Origin: Calditrichota bacterium
GTDB taxonomy: Bacteria; CLD3
Assembly (NCBI GenBank): GCA_008501735.1
Contig: QQUF01000040.1
Span: 62,001-126,000, forward strand
Direction: 5' to 3'
Length of the DNA: 64,000 bases
Below, one piece after another: positions 34,069 to 46,434 of the stretch. The translations under genes and the position numbers were made by a program. The notes below the pieces were generated by a model. It had not been told where the DNA came from. It ran no database searches and saw only the letters and a program-made list of their open reading frames with translations. Positions within the stretch are counted from its first letter, which is position 1. Each line of letters opens with the position of its first letter.

Positions 34069-35129
34069 TTAAAAACTTCGCTTAACATTTTTTCAACTAA
34101 TTCAGGCTTTAATGAACTTTGAGTTGGTTTTGATTCTGAATTTAAAAACGAAAGAATCACAGGGAATCCTCTACCTTTAATACTTGAAAAAGGCGTTAAT
34201 TCTTTTGCCAAAACCCAAATTCCAAAATTAGTTTCTAACTCTCGAAGTTCAGAAACAACTTTTTCAAGTTTGGGAAAACCATAAAAATAACCGTTTGTGC
34301 TTCCGCTAAACTCAAAACCCTCAGCTCTCCAAACATTCACCGTTTCTGCCCACATAAAACCTGGATAATGAAGGTCGTAAAACCAACCATTCTCATTTTC
34401 GGCACAAACCAGTTGGACTTTTTCTTTGTCGAATTTGTTTCGGGCTTGAGGCAAAAGCAAAGTCTCTTCCGAAAGCAAAGAATTGAATTTGGGAACATTC
34501 AAAGCCGAATTTAAATTCTTTTTTGCCAAATTTTGGGGGATTGAGTAACTGACAAATCTTTGATTAAAAACTTTTCTTTCGATTTCTGATTTTTCGATTT
34601 TTGAGACGGATTTTTTCAAAGCGGAAATTCCTTCTTCAATTTCAGAAGTTATTTTTCCGTCGAGTAAAAGAAAAACTTCCTCAAGGCATTTTTTGTAATT
34701 TTTAAAAACATCTAAATTTTTAGATTTCCCTTCGAGCATTTTTAAAGTCAAACCTTGAAAAAGAATTTGTGCTTCGGTTTTTCCATAGCTTGAGAAATCG
34801 CCCATTTCGGCAGCTTGAACCAAAATTTCACGATTTTGTAAAGCAGTTTCGTTGTGCAGAATTGTAAAGACAGAAAGAATTCCGTCAACGTCAATGTGAT
34901 TGTTTACAACCAAATCCCAATTTCCTGACAAAGGGTTTGAAGCAAAATTCAAACAAATTTCGGTTGAAGTGTCAGCTTTGAATTTCTTCGGAGTTCGGTT
35001 AGGAAGCCAATGACTAAGCTCAATGTCTTTTCCTTCGCGAAAAACTTCAGGAGAACCGTCAACAAAAATCGTTTGCTTACTTTTAGGTTGTTCAAATTTT
35101 GAACCGAGAATGTAGAATTTGTCTAACAA
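34065..35129 (-). CDS. Protein of unknown function with a DHH-like H-x-D-x-D-G motif
   Basis: A 354-aa cytoplasmic protein. The N-terminal region contains V-V-N-N-H-I-D-V-D-G-I (H78, D80, D82), which looks like metal-binding motif I of DHH/RecJ-type phosphoesterases. A later G-D-F-S-S-Y-G and the C-terminal K-G-R-G-F-P-V-I segment are not diagnostic. The remainder is helical and unrecognised. A metal-dependent phosphoesterase or hydrolase fold is inferred. The gene is flanked by copies A and D of the AGAGACGCA palindromic family, one at each end. Confidence 0.5.
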   Translation of the reverse strand: MLDKFYILGSKFEQPKSKQTIFVDGSPEVFREGKDIELSHWLPNRTPKKFKADTSTEICLNFASNPLSGNWDLVVNNHIDVDGILSVFTILHNETALQNREILVQAAEMGDFSSYGKTEAQILFQGLTLKMLEGKSKNLDVFKNYKKCLEEVFLLLDGKITSEIEEGISALKKSVSKIEKSEIERKVFNQRFVSYSIPQNLAKKNLNSALNVPKFNSLLSEETLLLPQARNKFDKEKVQLVCAENENGWFYDLHYPGFMWAETVNVWRAEGFEFSGSTNGYFYGFPKLEKVVSELRELETNFGIWVLAKELTPFSSIKGRGFPVILSFLNSESKPTQSSLKPELVEKMLSEVFN

Positions 35130-35148
35130 TTTTACGCCTTTTGGGTTG

Positions 35149-35174
35149 TTAAAGAGACAAACCTTGCGTCTTTA
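35149..35174. repeat. degenerate copy of the AGAGACGCA palindromic repeat (copy D)
   Basis: TTAAAGAGACAA on the left and TTGCGTCTTTAC on the right form an imperfect inverted repeat, with about two mismatches. It sits just upstream of the DHH-like gene, opposite copy A at its far end. Confidence 0.45.
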
Positions 35175-35185
35175 CGTTTTAGAAT

Positions 35186-35596
35186 TTAACTTTGATTTTC
35201 GTAATTTCTTTTGACCATTCCGACACACTTTGCAAGGTTGTGCTTTTCGTAAAAAGGCACAACGGATTCGTCGCAAACAACGTCAATTGCATACATTCCT
35301 TTTAAACTTTCAAGCATTTTTTTTACTAACTCTGAGCCGATTCCTTGACCTTTAAAATCAGGTAAAACTTCCAACAACGGAATGAAAGAGTAGTAAACTC
35401 CATCTGAAATTGCATTGATAAAACCGACACATTTTTCACCTTCAAAAGCAAGCCAAATTTTGTAACTATTTTGCAAAATTTCTAAATGCTTTTTTGAATT
35501 TGGGTGATTAGGCCAACCGACAAAAAAGCCATTGAGTTGTTTGTGAGAAATGTTTTTCAAACTGTCAGTGTAAGTAATTTCCATTTTTAGAAACAT
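35186..35596 (-). CDS. GNAT family N-acetyltransferase
   Basis: A 136-aa single-domain GNAT. The acetyl-CoA loop is F-K-G-Q-G-I-G-S-E-L-V-K-K-M-L, and the ending V-V-P-F-Y-E-K-H-N-L is typical. The N-terminal segment resembles small acetyltransferases with a G-F-F-V-G-W-P opening. The start may instead be the internal ATG at 35584, as the two ATGs are 12 nt apart and neither has a strong ribosome site. The first start overlaps the DUF1272 gene by 10 nt, so the pair is co-translated. Confidence 0.88.
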   Translation of the reverse strand: MFLKMEITYTDSLKNISHKQLNGFFVGWPNHPNSKKHLEILQNSYKIWLAFEGEKCVGFINAISDGVYYSFIPLLEVLPDFKGQGIGSELVKKMLESLKGMYAIDVVCDESVVPFYEKHNLAKCVGMVKRNYENQS

Positions 35597-35823
35597 TCTT
35601 TCTTTGGTAAAACTCTTTTGGTGGAAGCAGGATATTTTTGCAAAAGTGTTGTTGGGCGAATTGGTCTTCTGACAAGTTCACCACCACAGTTTGGGCAAAC
35701 TAAACTCATCTTTTCAGAACAGTCTTTGCAAAAAGTGCATTCGAAAGTACAAATCATAACTTCATTAGAATTTGGTTCTAAGTCTTTGTTGCAACATTCG
35801 CAGTTCGGTCTAATTTCTAACAT
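35587..35823 (-). CDS. DUF1272 family zinc-binding protein
   Basis: A 78-aa cysteine-rich protein: C8, C10, C11, C25, C29, C32, C35, C43 and C46 form at least two metal-binding clusters (R-P-N-C-E-C-C, F-E-C-T-F-C-K-D-C, L-V-C-P-N-C-G-G-E-L). The tail R-R-P-I-R-P is typical of DUF1272. Members bind zinc, but their function is unknown. It overlaps the following GNAT gene. Confidence 0.85.
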   Translation of the reverse strand: MLEIRPNCECCNKDLEPNSNEVMICTFECTFCKDCSEKMSLVCPNCGGELVRRPIRPTTLLQKYPASTKRVLPKKECF

Positions 35824-35907
35824 TTAAACTTCCTTTGTTTTTGATAAATTTAATTAGTTAAGTTTCAATTTAAATCAAATTCTTTGACAAAAAAATTTGG
35901 AGACAAA

Positions 35908-36480
35908 ATGAAAATTTTCCTTGAAACTGAAAGAATGATTCTTCGCCAATTCACAGAAAAAGATGCACAAAATATTTTTGAATTAGACGGCGACCCAGAA
36001 GTGATGAGATTTCTGACCAATGGAAGAGGAACTTCGATGGACACAATCAAAGATAAAATTTTACCGCACACTTTTGAGTTTTATGAAAATCACGACCACT
36101 TTGGTTATTGGGCAGTTGACGAAAAATTGAGTGGGAAGTTCATTGGCTGGTTTCTTTTTCGCCCCGATAAAGAAGAACCGAATAATTTTGATAAAATTGA
36201 GCTTGGTTATCGTCTAAAAAAATCTGCTTGGGGAAAAGGTTTTGCCACCGAAGGTTCTAAGGTTTTCCTTGAAAAAGGATTTAGGAATTGGAAAGTAAAT
36301 TACATTTTTGCTGTTACTTTACTTGAAAATATCGGTTCTCAAAGAGTGATGCAGAAAATAGGTTTGAATCTCGAAAAGGAATTTATCGAACCCTTAGAAC
36401 TACTACCTGATTTTCCGAGTGAGGAAGAAAGAAAAGCAGTTTGGTATTCTCAGACGAGAGATGAGTATTTGAAATTGTGA
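35908..36480 (+). CDS. GNAT acetyltransferase, RimJ/RimL family
   Basis: A 190-aa acetyltransferase. The start at ATG 35908 is preferred, since GGAG lies 6 nt upstream; an earlier TTG at 35884 lies upstream of that site. Motifs include F-L-E-T-E-R-M-I-L-R-Q-F, G-D-P-E-V-M-R-F-L, the acetyl-CoA loop A-W-G-K-G-F-A-T-E-G, and the terminal N-I-G-S-Q-R-V-M-Q-K-I-G. Targets may be the N-terminus of a ribosomal protein or a small amine. It ends 6 nt before the convergent hybrid-kinase gene. Confidence 0.9.
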   Translation: MKIFLETERMILRQFTEKDAQNIFELDGDPEVMRFLTNGRGTSMDTIKDKILPHTFEFYENHDHFGYWAVDEKLSGKFIGWFLFRPDKEEPNNFDKIELGYRLKKSAWGKGFATEGSKVFLEKGFRNWKVNYIFAVTLLENIGSQRVMQKIGLNLEKEFIEPLELLPDFPSEEERKAVWYSQTRDEYLKL

Positions 36481-36486
36481 AAATGT

Positions 36487-41124
<4,638 letters not shown>

Positions 41125-41237
41125 TCAAAAAATCTGGCTTTTTATAATTGAGGCGAAAATGCTAAAAGTAAACTTCCAAAAAGGAAAACAAATTTTTGGA
41201 AAATTAAATTTCTACGAAATTTGTTTTGTTTTGAGTT

Positions 41238-41336
41238 TTAATAAATTCTTCCTTCGACGAACCAAAAAAGAATTATGTAAAGAACTATTGTAGTAACGAA
41301 AATTAATGCGAGTTTTTTTATTTTTGAAGACATCAT
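41238..41336 (-). CDS. Small single-pass membrane protein, 32 aa
   Basis: The ORF encodes M-M-S-S-K-I-K-K followed by a hydrophobic helix (L-A-L-I-F-V-T-T-I-V-L-Y-I-I-L-F-W-F) and a short V-E-G-R-I-Y tail. The positive-inside N-terminus fits a type II single-pass membrane protein. Its ribosome site, AGAGG, lies at the very end of the upstream small ORF, 4 nt away, so translation is coupled. It is too short for ordinary gene callers. The function is unknown; it may be an accessory to the adjacent sensor kinase. Confidence 0.55.
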   Translation of the reverse strand: MMSSKIKKLALIFVTTIVLYIILFWFVEGRIY

Positions 41337-41340
41337 ATTT

Positions 41341-41436
41341 TTACCTCTGAAAGAACCAAAGAAGGATTCCTATAATCATTACAAGAATTGGGAAAGCAAT
41401 AAATGCCATAGCTAAAATGTGTTTTACTTTTTCCAT
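41341..41436 (-). CDS. Small single-pass membrane protein, 31 aa
   Basis: The ORF encodes M-E-K-V-K-H then one long hydrophobic helix (I-L-A-M-A-F-I-A-F-P-I-L-V-M-I-I-G-I-L-L-W-F-F) ending Q-R. Coding potential is supported by the tandem arrangement with the 41238-41336 ORF, whose ribosome site overlaps the stop codon of this one. Its own ribosome site is weak. The function is unknown. Confidence 0.5.
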   Translation of the reverse strand: MEKVKHILAMAFIAFPILVMIIGILLWFFQR

Positions 41437-41491
41437 AACTGCAAATTTAAGAATAAAAAGGAGACTTTTGGAAAAAACTTGAATGAAAATG

Positions 41492-41526
41492 AGAAGCCCT
41501 CAAATTTCTTAAATTTGAGGGCTTCT
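41492..41526 (-). terminator. 16-bp hairpin downstream of the single-receiver gene
   Basis: Arms 41492-41507 (AGAAGCCCTCAAATTT) and 41511-41526 with loop CTT. On the minus strand it is followed by CATTTTCATTC rather than a clean U-tract, so it may be a weak terminator or a processing signal for the lone receiver transcript. Confidence 0.6.
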
Positions 41527-41565
41527 GAGCGAGAAAGGGGTAAGAAATGAACTGTATTCTAATTT

Positions 41566-42027
41566 CTAAATAAATCTTGCAGTTAAAGCTATTCTAAAAT
41601 TGCGTGAGATTTTTCTAAAGGTTTTAATTTGTTTAATCTGTGTTTGTTCTTTTTTTACATTACTTTTTTCTAACTGGTTTGTAATTGAGAAAAGGATTTC
41701 ATTGGTTTGAATTGGTTTTAGTAAGTAATCGTCAGCACCCAAAAGCATTCCTTTTCTAAGGTTTTCATAGGAAACATCTGAACTGTAAAAGATGAATGGA
41801 ATTGATTTTGTTCGAGTAGAATTCTTTAACTTTTTTAAAACATCGTAACCGTTTAAAATTGGCATATTTACATCACAAATTATTAAGTCAGGTAAAAGTT
41901 TGTGAGCCATTTGAAGACCAATTTTACCATTTTCAGCTACATTTACCTCAAAGCCATTGTCTTTGAGAAGTTTTTTGGTTTGCATTCTGATTAATGCGTC
42001 GTCGTCAATGATTAATATTTTTGCCAT
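41566..42027 (-). CDS. Single-domain response regulator (receiver only)
   Basis: The start at ATG 42027 (ribosome site GGAAATAAAG) gives M-A-K-I-L-I-I-D-D-D, a canonical REC beginning; upstream in-frame residues are not domain-like. The 153-aa product has acidic D8-D10, phospho-acceptor D52 (I-C-D-V-N-M-P) and the conserved K in L-L-K-P-I-Q. About 30 C-terminal residues are basic. Without an output domain it could serve as a phosphate shuttle or sink in the phosphorelay. Confidence 0.88.
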   Translation of the reverse strand: MAKILIIDDDALIRMQTKKLLKDNGFEVNVAENGKIGLQMAHKLLPDLIICDVNMPILNGYDVLKKLKNSTRTKSIPFIFYSSDVSYENLRKGMLLGADDYLLKPIQTNEILFSITNQLEKSNVKKEQTQIKQIKTFRKISRNFRIALTARFI

Positions 42028-42205
42028 TTCTTTATTTCCAATATTTTGATTAACAATAGTTGTTTTAACTTTTGACAAGGTATTGGGTTCATGGCTTTTG
42101 AAAAATGGCTACTCGTTAGAATGAATTTTTTACTCGTTGAAAAGAAAGAAAAACTCGTTACTTTTAGAATCAGTTTTAAGGTATAAATTTTATTAAGGCA
42201 AAAAA

Positions 42206-42895
42206 ATGAAGTGTGTCGTTGTTGACGATGAAAAAATGTCAAGGCAAGTCATTAAACATTGTATTGAGAAAACGGAATCACTCAGTTTAGTGAAAGAATT
42301 TGGTAACTCAGTTGAAGCATTTGAATTCCTAAACGGCAATGAGATTGATTTACTTTTTTTAGACGTTGAAATGCCAGATTTGAATGGAATTGAGCTTCTG
42401 CAAAATTTGGAAAATAAACCACTTGTTATCTTGATTACCTCAAAAGAAGAATTTGCACTTGACGCTTACCGAAATGATGTTGTCGATTACCTTGTAAAAC
42501 CTGTAACTCTTCCACGTTTTTTAAAAGCAGTTGTGAAAACACAAAGGCTTTTTCATAACGTTGAAACTATTGAGGACTCTTCTAAAGATTTCATTTTTAT
42601 CCGCGAAAATCAAAAATTAGTCAAAATTTATGTAACTGATATTTATTGGATTGAGTCGCTTGGCGATTACGTTGTGATTCACACCGAAAGTAAAAAACAC
42701 ACGATTTATACAACTTTGACAAATATTTTAAGTAAGTTGCCGAAAGACCAATTTGTGAGAGTTCACCGCTCGTTTATTGTTAGAATTGATAAAATTTCTC
42801 TAATCGAAGGCAACTCAATAATTATTAAAAAAGAATTAATTCCAATTAGCAAATCCTACAAAAATATTTTGATTGAAAAGCTAAATTTGATTTAG
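42206..42895 (+). CDS. LytTR-family response regulator
   Basis: A 229-aa DNA-binding regulator. The N-terminal receiver has acidic D7, D8 and phospho-acceptor D53 (F-L-D-V-E-M-P-D-L-N-G), with K-P near the end of the domain. A C-terminal LytTR domain (about 130-228) holds I-Y-W-I-E-S-L-G-D-Y-V-V-I-H and F-V-R-V-H-R-S-F-I-V, the beta-rich DNA-binding module. The Hpt gene follows 16 nt downstream, which suggests the regulator and Hpt cooperate with the large hybrid kinase. Confidence 0.93.
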   Translation: MKCVVVDDEKMSRQVIKHCIEKTESLSLVKEFGNSVEAFEFLNGNEIDLLFLDVEMPDLNGIELLQNLENKPLVILITSKEEFALDAYRNDVVDYLVKPVTLPRFLKAVVKTQRLFHNVETIEDSSKDFIFIRENQKLVKIYVTDIYWIESLGDYVVIHTESKKHTIYTTLTNILSKLPKDQFVRVHRSFIVRIDKISLIEGNSIIIKKELIPISKSYKNILIEKLNLI

Positions 42896-42911
42896 CGAAT
42901 ATGAGATTTTT

Positions 42912-43271
42912 ATGAATTCAATTATTGATTTAGATTACCTAGAAAGTTTAATCGAAGGCTACGAAGAAGACAGAGCAGAATTTCTTGAAATGATGATTGA
43001 AACTTTTCTTGAAGAAATGCCAAAGGAACTCAAGAATTTAGAACTTCATTACAAAAATGGTGATTGGGATTCTGTTCAAAAAAATGCACACAAAATCAAG
43101 TCAATGATTGCTTCAATGGGAATGAAAGAGACCTTAGAAATTATCAATAAAATCGAACTTTGTGCTGAGACAGAAGAATTAGATTTGATTAAAGAAATGA
43201 TTTTGGAAGTTAAAATAAGATGTGAAATCGCTTTTGAAGAATCGAACCAAATTCTCAAAGAGCTAAAATAA
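42912..43271 (+). CDS. Hpt (histidine phosphotransfer) domain protein
   Basis: A 119-aa helical bundle. The phospho-accepting histidine is H60 in A-H-K-I-K-S-M-I-A-S-M-G, equivalent to the usual A-H-x-L-K-G-S. It is probably the missing link of the phosphorelay: the hybrid kinase at 36487 has three receivers but no Hpt of its own. It is co-transcribed with the LytTR regulator. The partner assignment is inferred. Confidence 0.88.
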   Translation: MNSIIDLDYLESLIEGYEEDRAEFLEMMIETFLEEMPKELKNLELHYKNGDWDSVQKNAHKIKSMIASMGMKETLEIINKIELCAETEELDLIKEMILEVKIRCEIAFEESNQILKELK

Positions 43272-43274
43272 AAA

Positions 43275-43302
43275 AAGCCTGTCAAATAAATTCGACAGGC
43301 TT
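43275..43302 (-). terminator. rho-independent terminator of the 43366 gene
   Basis: Stem AAGCCTGTC / GACAGGCTT (43275-43283 and 43294-43302), followed on the minus strand by a run of T. It lies between the Hpt gene (+) and the outer-membrane protein gene (-), and is oriented for the latter. Confidence 0.75.
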
Positions 43303-43319
43303 GGGAGAAAAGAGGAGTT

Positions 43320-43346
43320 TAATTCAGTGTAAATAACACTGAATTA
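43320..43346. repeat. 11-bp hairpin next to the terminator
   Basis: Left arm TAATTCAGTGT (43320-43330), loop AAATA, right arm ACACTGAATTA (43336-43346). It has no U-tract. It may stabilise the 3' end of the outer-membrane protein mRNA. Confidence 0.5.
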
Positions 43347-43365
43347 GGTTTTGCAAAAGAATTTG

Positions 43366-43887
43366 CTAAAAATTGTAACCAACATTGATTCCAAGATAAG
43401 TTAAGTTTGAACCATCAATGAGGTGGTATTCAGCATTGAAATCTAAATTTCCCATTTCCATTCCAACACCCGGAGCGAAGCCAATTTCGCCTGAGCTTGA
43501 ACTCGCACTACCAACGTCAACAGAAACAAAGTAGTAACCAGCACTTAAACTACCGTAAAATCTCATACTTTCGCTACCACCAAAGTAGTAATTAGTTTTT
43601 GCAACGACAGGAATCATTGAGTAAGAGTATTCTGTAGAACCTCCAAAAGCATCTACATCTTTGCCACCAAAAGTCAAGTAGCTAACTTTTGCTGCGTAAG
43701 TCATATTTTCGTTAAGTTCTCTTGTCCAACTAACTCCACCACCAAATCCAAGTCCAGCAAAGTCACTAAAATCGCCCATTGGTAAACCAAGTGTTCCGTG
43801 AACTCCAAGTCCTTCTGCATTTGCTTCATTAATGCTTAAAGTTGCTACTAAAGGTAATGCTAATGCTAATAATGTTAATTTTTTCAT
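43366..43887 (-). CDS. Outer-membrane beta-barrel protein
   Basis: A 173-aa exported protein with signal peptide M-K-K-L-T-L-L-A-L-A-L-P (cleavage near A-N-A-E). The mature part shows alternating amphipathic strands, aromatic girdles (Y-F-G-G, Y-Y-F-V) and a C-terminal aromatic residue (N-V-G-Y-N-F), typical of an 8-stranded OmpW/OmpA-like barrel. Function is unknown. It is followed by a clear terminator and preceded by a lipoprotein gene in the same orientation. Confidence 0.78.
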   Translation of the reverse strand: MKKLTLLALALPLVATLSINEANAEGLGVHGTLGLPMGDFSDFAGLGFGGGVSWTRELNENMTYAAKVSYLTFGGKDVDAFGGSTEYSYSMIPVVAKTNYYFGGSESMRFYGSLSAGYYFVSVDVGSASSSSGEIGFAPGVGMEMGNLDFNAEYHLIDGSNLTYLGINVGYNF

Positions 43888-43953
43888 TTTATTAATTCCT
43901 AATTTTAAAATTTGTAAAAAATACGGAGGAAAATTATTTGTTAAGTTTTTTGA

Positions 43954-44763
43954 CTAACAGTCGCTTGTTGCACCGTTAGAGTTCCATTCTACACAGTAAG
44001 AACCATTTTGGGTTTGTCCTGCACTTGTAACTTTGTAAGTAGTTTCGGCTTTTCCTGATCTGTCAGCATTAACAGTAAGTGTTCCGCCATAAACAGTTTC
44101 AGATTCAAAGCTAATTCCTTGAACTACACCAGATGAAGAGATGTCATAACTGTAAACAACAGTAAGTTTTCCATCTTCAACAATTGTGTAGTTTGCTTCG
44201 TAAAAGCCGTCATAAGTGTAACCTGCTTGCTCAGTGTTAATTTCTGAGAAAAGCCCAAAATCATACTTCATATATCCACCACGTCTGTTTTTAAGAACAG
44301 TTGCTTCGTAAAAAGTTCCGTCAACAGAGTTACCAGTAATTTCAGATGTTCCTTTTGCATCGTAAGTAATTTTATACTTATTTCCGTCATCAATCATTGT
44401 GTAAGTGTAAGTAATTCCATTACTTGTGCTTGACCAAGTTGTGTCAGAAAGTTGTGCAACACCTTTAGAAATTATTGGTGCAGAAGGCATTCCTGCGATA
44501 ATTCCTGAAAACTGTGCAGTCACCGACTTTGCTTGAGCAATTGCTGCTGAACCATTTGGATCAGAAACATTTGGAACCTCGCTTAAAGCTAATTTTGTGT
44601 TCACTTCTGAGCTTGAAAGTTCTGGACCCGAAACATCTTCTACAGTAGAAGAAACTTCAGTTGATGAAGACGAACCTTTGTCGTCGTCGTCACTTCCGCA
44701 AGAGTAAAGTGCGAGTGATGTTGACATCAAACTGAACATTAAAAATTTGTTGAAAGTTTTCAT
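43954..44763 (-). CDS. Lipoprotein of unknown function
   Basis: A 269-aa protein with a lipoprotein signal ending S-L-A-L-Y-S-C (lipidated cysteine at about residue 22), followed directly by an acidic G-S-D-D-D-D run and a serine-rich linker. The rest is beta-rich with many threonines and tyrosines. The acidic stretch after the cysteine matches the surface-lipoprotein export signal known in Bacteroidota. No enzyme motif is recognised. Confidence 0.65.
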   Translation of the reverse strand: MKTFNKFLMFSLMSTSLALYSCGSDDDDKGSSSSTEVSSTVEDVSGPELSSSEVNTKLALSEVPNVSDPNGSAAIAQAKSVTAQFSGIIAGMPSAPIISKGVAQLSDTTWSSTSNGITYTYTMIDDGNKYKITYDAKGTSEITGNSVDGTFYEATVLKNRRGGYMKYDFGLFSEINTEQAGYTYDGFYEANYTIVEDGKLTVVYSYDISSSGVVQGISFESETVYGGTLTVNADRSGKAETTYKVTSAGQTQNGSYCVEWNSNGATSDC

Positions 44764-44792
44764 TTTGCAAAACCTTTCGATTAGTTAATTAA

Positions 44793-45158
44793 TTATTTAA
44801 GAGAATAAAGTTTCTCTGTGAATTGTGGTTTTTCAGTGTTCACTTGAACAATGAATTTTTCATTTTCATTGACTGATTTGTTATCGCTATTTTTTGAATC
44901 CCATTTGATTGAGTAATTTCCCGAAGGCAAAAATCCTGAAAACAAACTTCTTACTAAATTTCCGTTTCGGCTAAGAATGAGAAGTTCAACTTGTTGTAAG
45001 CCTCTTTTGAGATTCGGAACAGAAAACTCAATATTGACGTTTTTTGATTCACCTAATGTAAGCTCAAATTCATTGTGTGAATTTGCTTGAGCAAAACTGT
45101 TTTGAACTGTAAGTGTTACCAAAGTGATTAAGATTAGAATTAAAACTGAACGTCGCAT
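44793..45158 (-). CDS. Secreted stand-alone FlgD/T9SS-sorting-domain-like protein
   Basis: A 121-aa exported protein with signal peptide (about 1-24, S-F-A-Q). Its single Ig-like domain resembles the T9SS C-terminal sorting domain (L-L-I-L-S-R-N-G-N-L-V-R-S-L-F-S-G then G-N-Y-S-I-K-W-D), but it lacks the N-Y-P-N-P-F-N-P entry and the K-K-M-x-x-L-K tail and has no upstream cargo. It could be an adaptor or chaperone, or a decayed remnant of a larger T9SS protein. The signal peptide and intact frame favour a functional product. Confidence 0.6.
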   Translation of the reverse strand: MRRSVLILILITLVTLTVQNSFAQANSHNEFELTLGESKNVNIEFSVPNLKRGLQQVELLILSRNGNLVRSLFSGFLPSGNYSIKWDSKNSDNKSVNENEKFIVQVNTEKPQFTEKLYSLK

Positions 45159-45479
45159 TTTTTTTGCCTTAGAGTTTATTGTTACGTTTTCAGTTATTCT
45201 CCTATCAAGTCGTGTGCCAAAAACAATTTAAAATATGTAAGTTACTATAAAACAAATATTTGGGTTGGACTCCGTTGCTGGGGAGAAATAAAAAGTATTT
45301 TGTCTCGCTATAGAGCAAAATAAGAATTTTTATTAGGTAGGTTGTTTTAAAATAGTGTTTCTGAGAATTGTATCGAACCAGAGCAAAATAAATTTTGTAA
45401 CGCTGTGGAGCAAAGGAGTTTTGAAAGCAAAACCCATCTGATGGCTCAAAGCCATCAGATGGGTGAAATTCGCAAAAAT
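45159..45479. other. 321-bp spacer with short degenerate repeats
   Basis: No credible gene is seen. GAGCAAAATAA occurs twice (about 45313 and 45381), and CGCTATAGAGCAAA / CGCTGTGGAGCAAA at about 45306 and 45401, suggesting a degenerate dispersed repeat. A strong hairpin lies at 45432-45464 near the 3' end of the dehydrogenase gene. Confidence 0.4.
45432..45464 (-). terminator. 14-bp hairpin downstream of the dehydrogenase gene
   Basis: Arms ACCCATCTGATGGC (45432-45445) and its complement at 45451-45464, loop TCAAA. On the minus strand it is followed by TTTTGCTTTC, a plausible terminator for the zinc alcohol dehydrogenase. It may instead be a REP-like palindrome. Confidence 0.6.
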
Positions 45480-46433
45480 CTAAAAATTCAAAATTACTTT
45501 GAGGGTATTTCTTTGAGCAGAATTTTCAAATGCTTCTAAGGCTTTTGAAAATTCAAATTCGGAGTGAATCATTTTTTCGAGTGTTGGTTTGTGGTTTTGC
45601 AAAAATTTTACAGCGTCTTCAAATCTGCCACAACGTGAACCAATCATTGTAATTTCATTTACAACAACCAAAGCAGGGTTGAAATTGATTCCGCCTGCGT
45701 AAGTACTTTTGAGAACAAAAGTTCCTCTTGGCTTTGTGCAGCTAAGTCCAAGTTCAAAAGCAGTTGAATTTCCTGAAGCCTCAACCACAACGTCAAAAGT
45801 CTTAGGAGTAAAGTTTTCCAAAAGCACTGTTGAAATTCCGACTTCCCCTAAAGTCTCCAACTTGTCTTGGTGCTTTCCCAAAACTTTAAGTTTGCAACCT
45901 GTTGAGTGTAAAACCCTTGCAATCAGCAAAGCCAATTTTCCATCGCCAATTAGTAAAACTTCGTGATTTGGAAGAATCTTTACTTGCTCTAAAATCTCAC
46001 AAGCAGCTGCTAAAGGTTCAATGAAAACAGCTCTTTCGTCAGGAATTTCACTTGGAATTTCGATTACATTTTCTTTGGGCAAAGTTACGTATTCTGAAAA
46101 AGCTCCGTTTCTGTTAATGATTCCAAAAACACTTCGGTTTGGGCAGTGTCTTCCAAGCCCTTTTTCACAAAATTCACAAGTTCCACAAGCAAGATTAATT
46201 TCTCCGCTGACTCGTTTGCCAATGAGATTTTTGTCTTGAGCTTCTTTGACGTAACCGAAAAATTCGTGTCCCAAAATTCCATTGAAGTTTGGAATGTAAC
46301 CTTTTATAATTTCGTGGTCAGTGTTACAAATTCCTGCTTTGGCGACTTTAATCAAAACTTCGTTTTCAGTTGGAACAGGTTTTGGAATTTCAGTGAGTTT
46401 TAGTTCTTTACCGTCAAAAGTTAATGCTTTCAT
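45480..46433 (-). CDS. Zinc-dependent alcohol dehydrogenase (MDR family)
   Basis: The start at ATG 46433 has GGGGA upstream and is preferred over an in-frame extension to 46460. The product is 317 aa. Catalytic zinc ligands are C36 and G-H-E (H56, E57). Structural zinc cysteines C83, C86, C89 and C97 form the C-G-T-C-E-F-C-x7-C pattern. A Rossmann segment with V-L-L-I-G-D-G-K-L-A-L-L follows. Length and motifs fit the medium-chain dehydrogenase family, sorbitol or alcohol branch. Its ribosome site overlaps the end of the upstream endonuclease gene. Confidence 0.88.
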   Translation of the reverse strand: MKALTFDGKELKLTEIPKPVPTENEVLIKVAKAGICNTDHEIIKGYIPNFNGILGHEFFGYVKEAQDKNLIGKRVSGEINLACGTCEFCEKGLGRHCPNRSVFGIINRNGAFSEYVTLPKENVIEIPSEIPDERAVFIEPLAAACEILEQVKILPNHEVLLIGDGKLALLIARVLHSTGCKLKVLGKHQDKLETLGEVGISTVLLENFTPKTFDVVVEASGNSTAFELGLSCTKPRGTFVLKSTYAGGINFNPALVVVNEITMIGSRCGRFEDAVKFLQNHKPTLEKMIHSEFEFSKALEAFENSAQRNTLKVILNF

Positions 46434-46434
46434 T

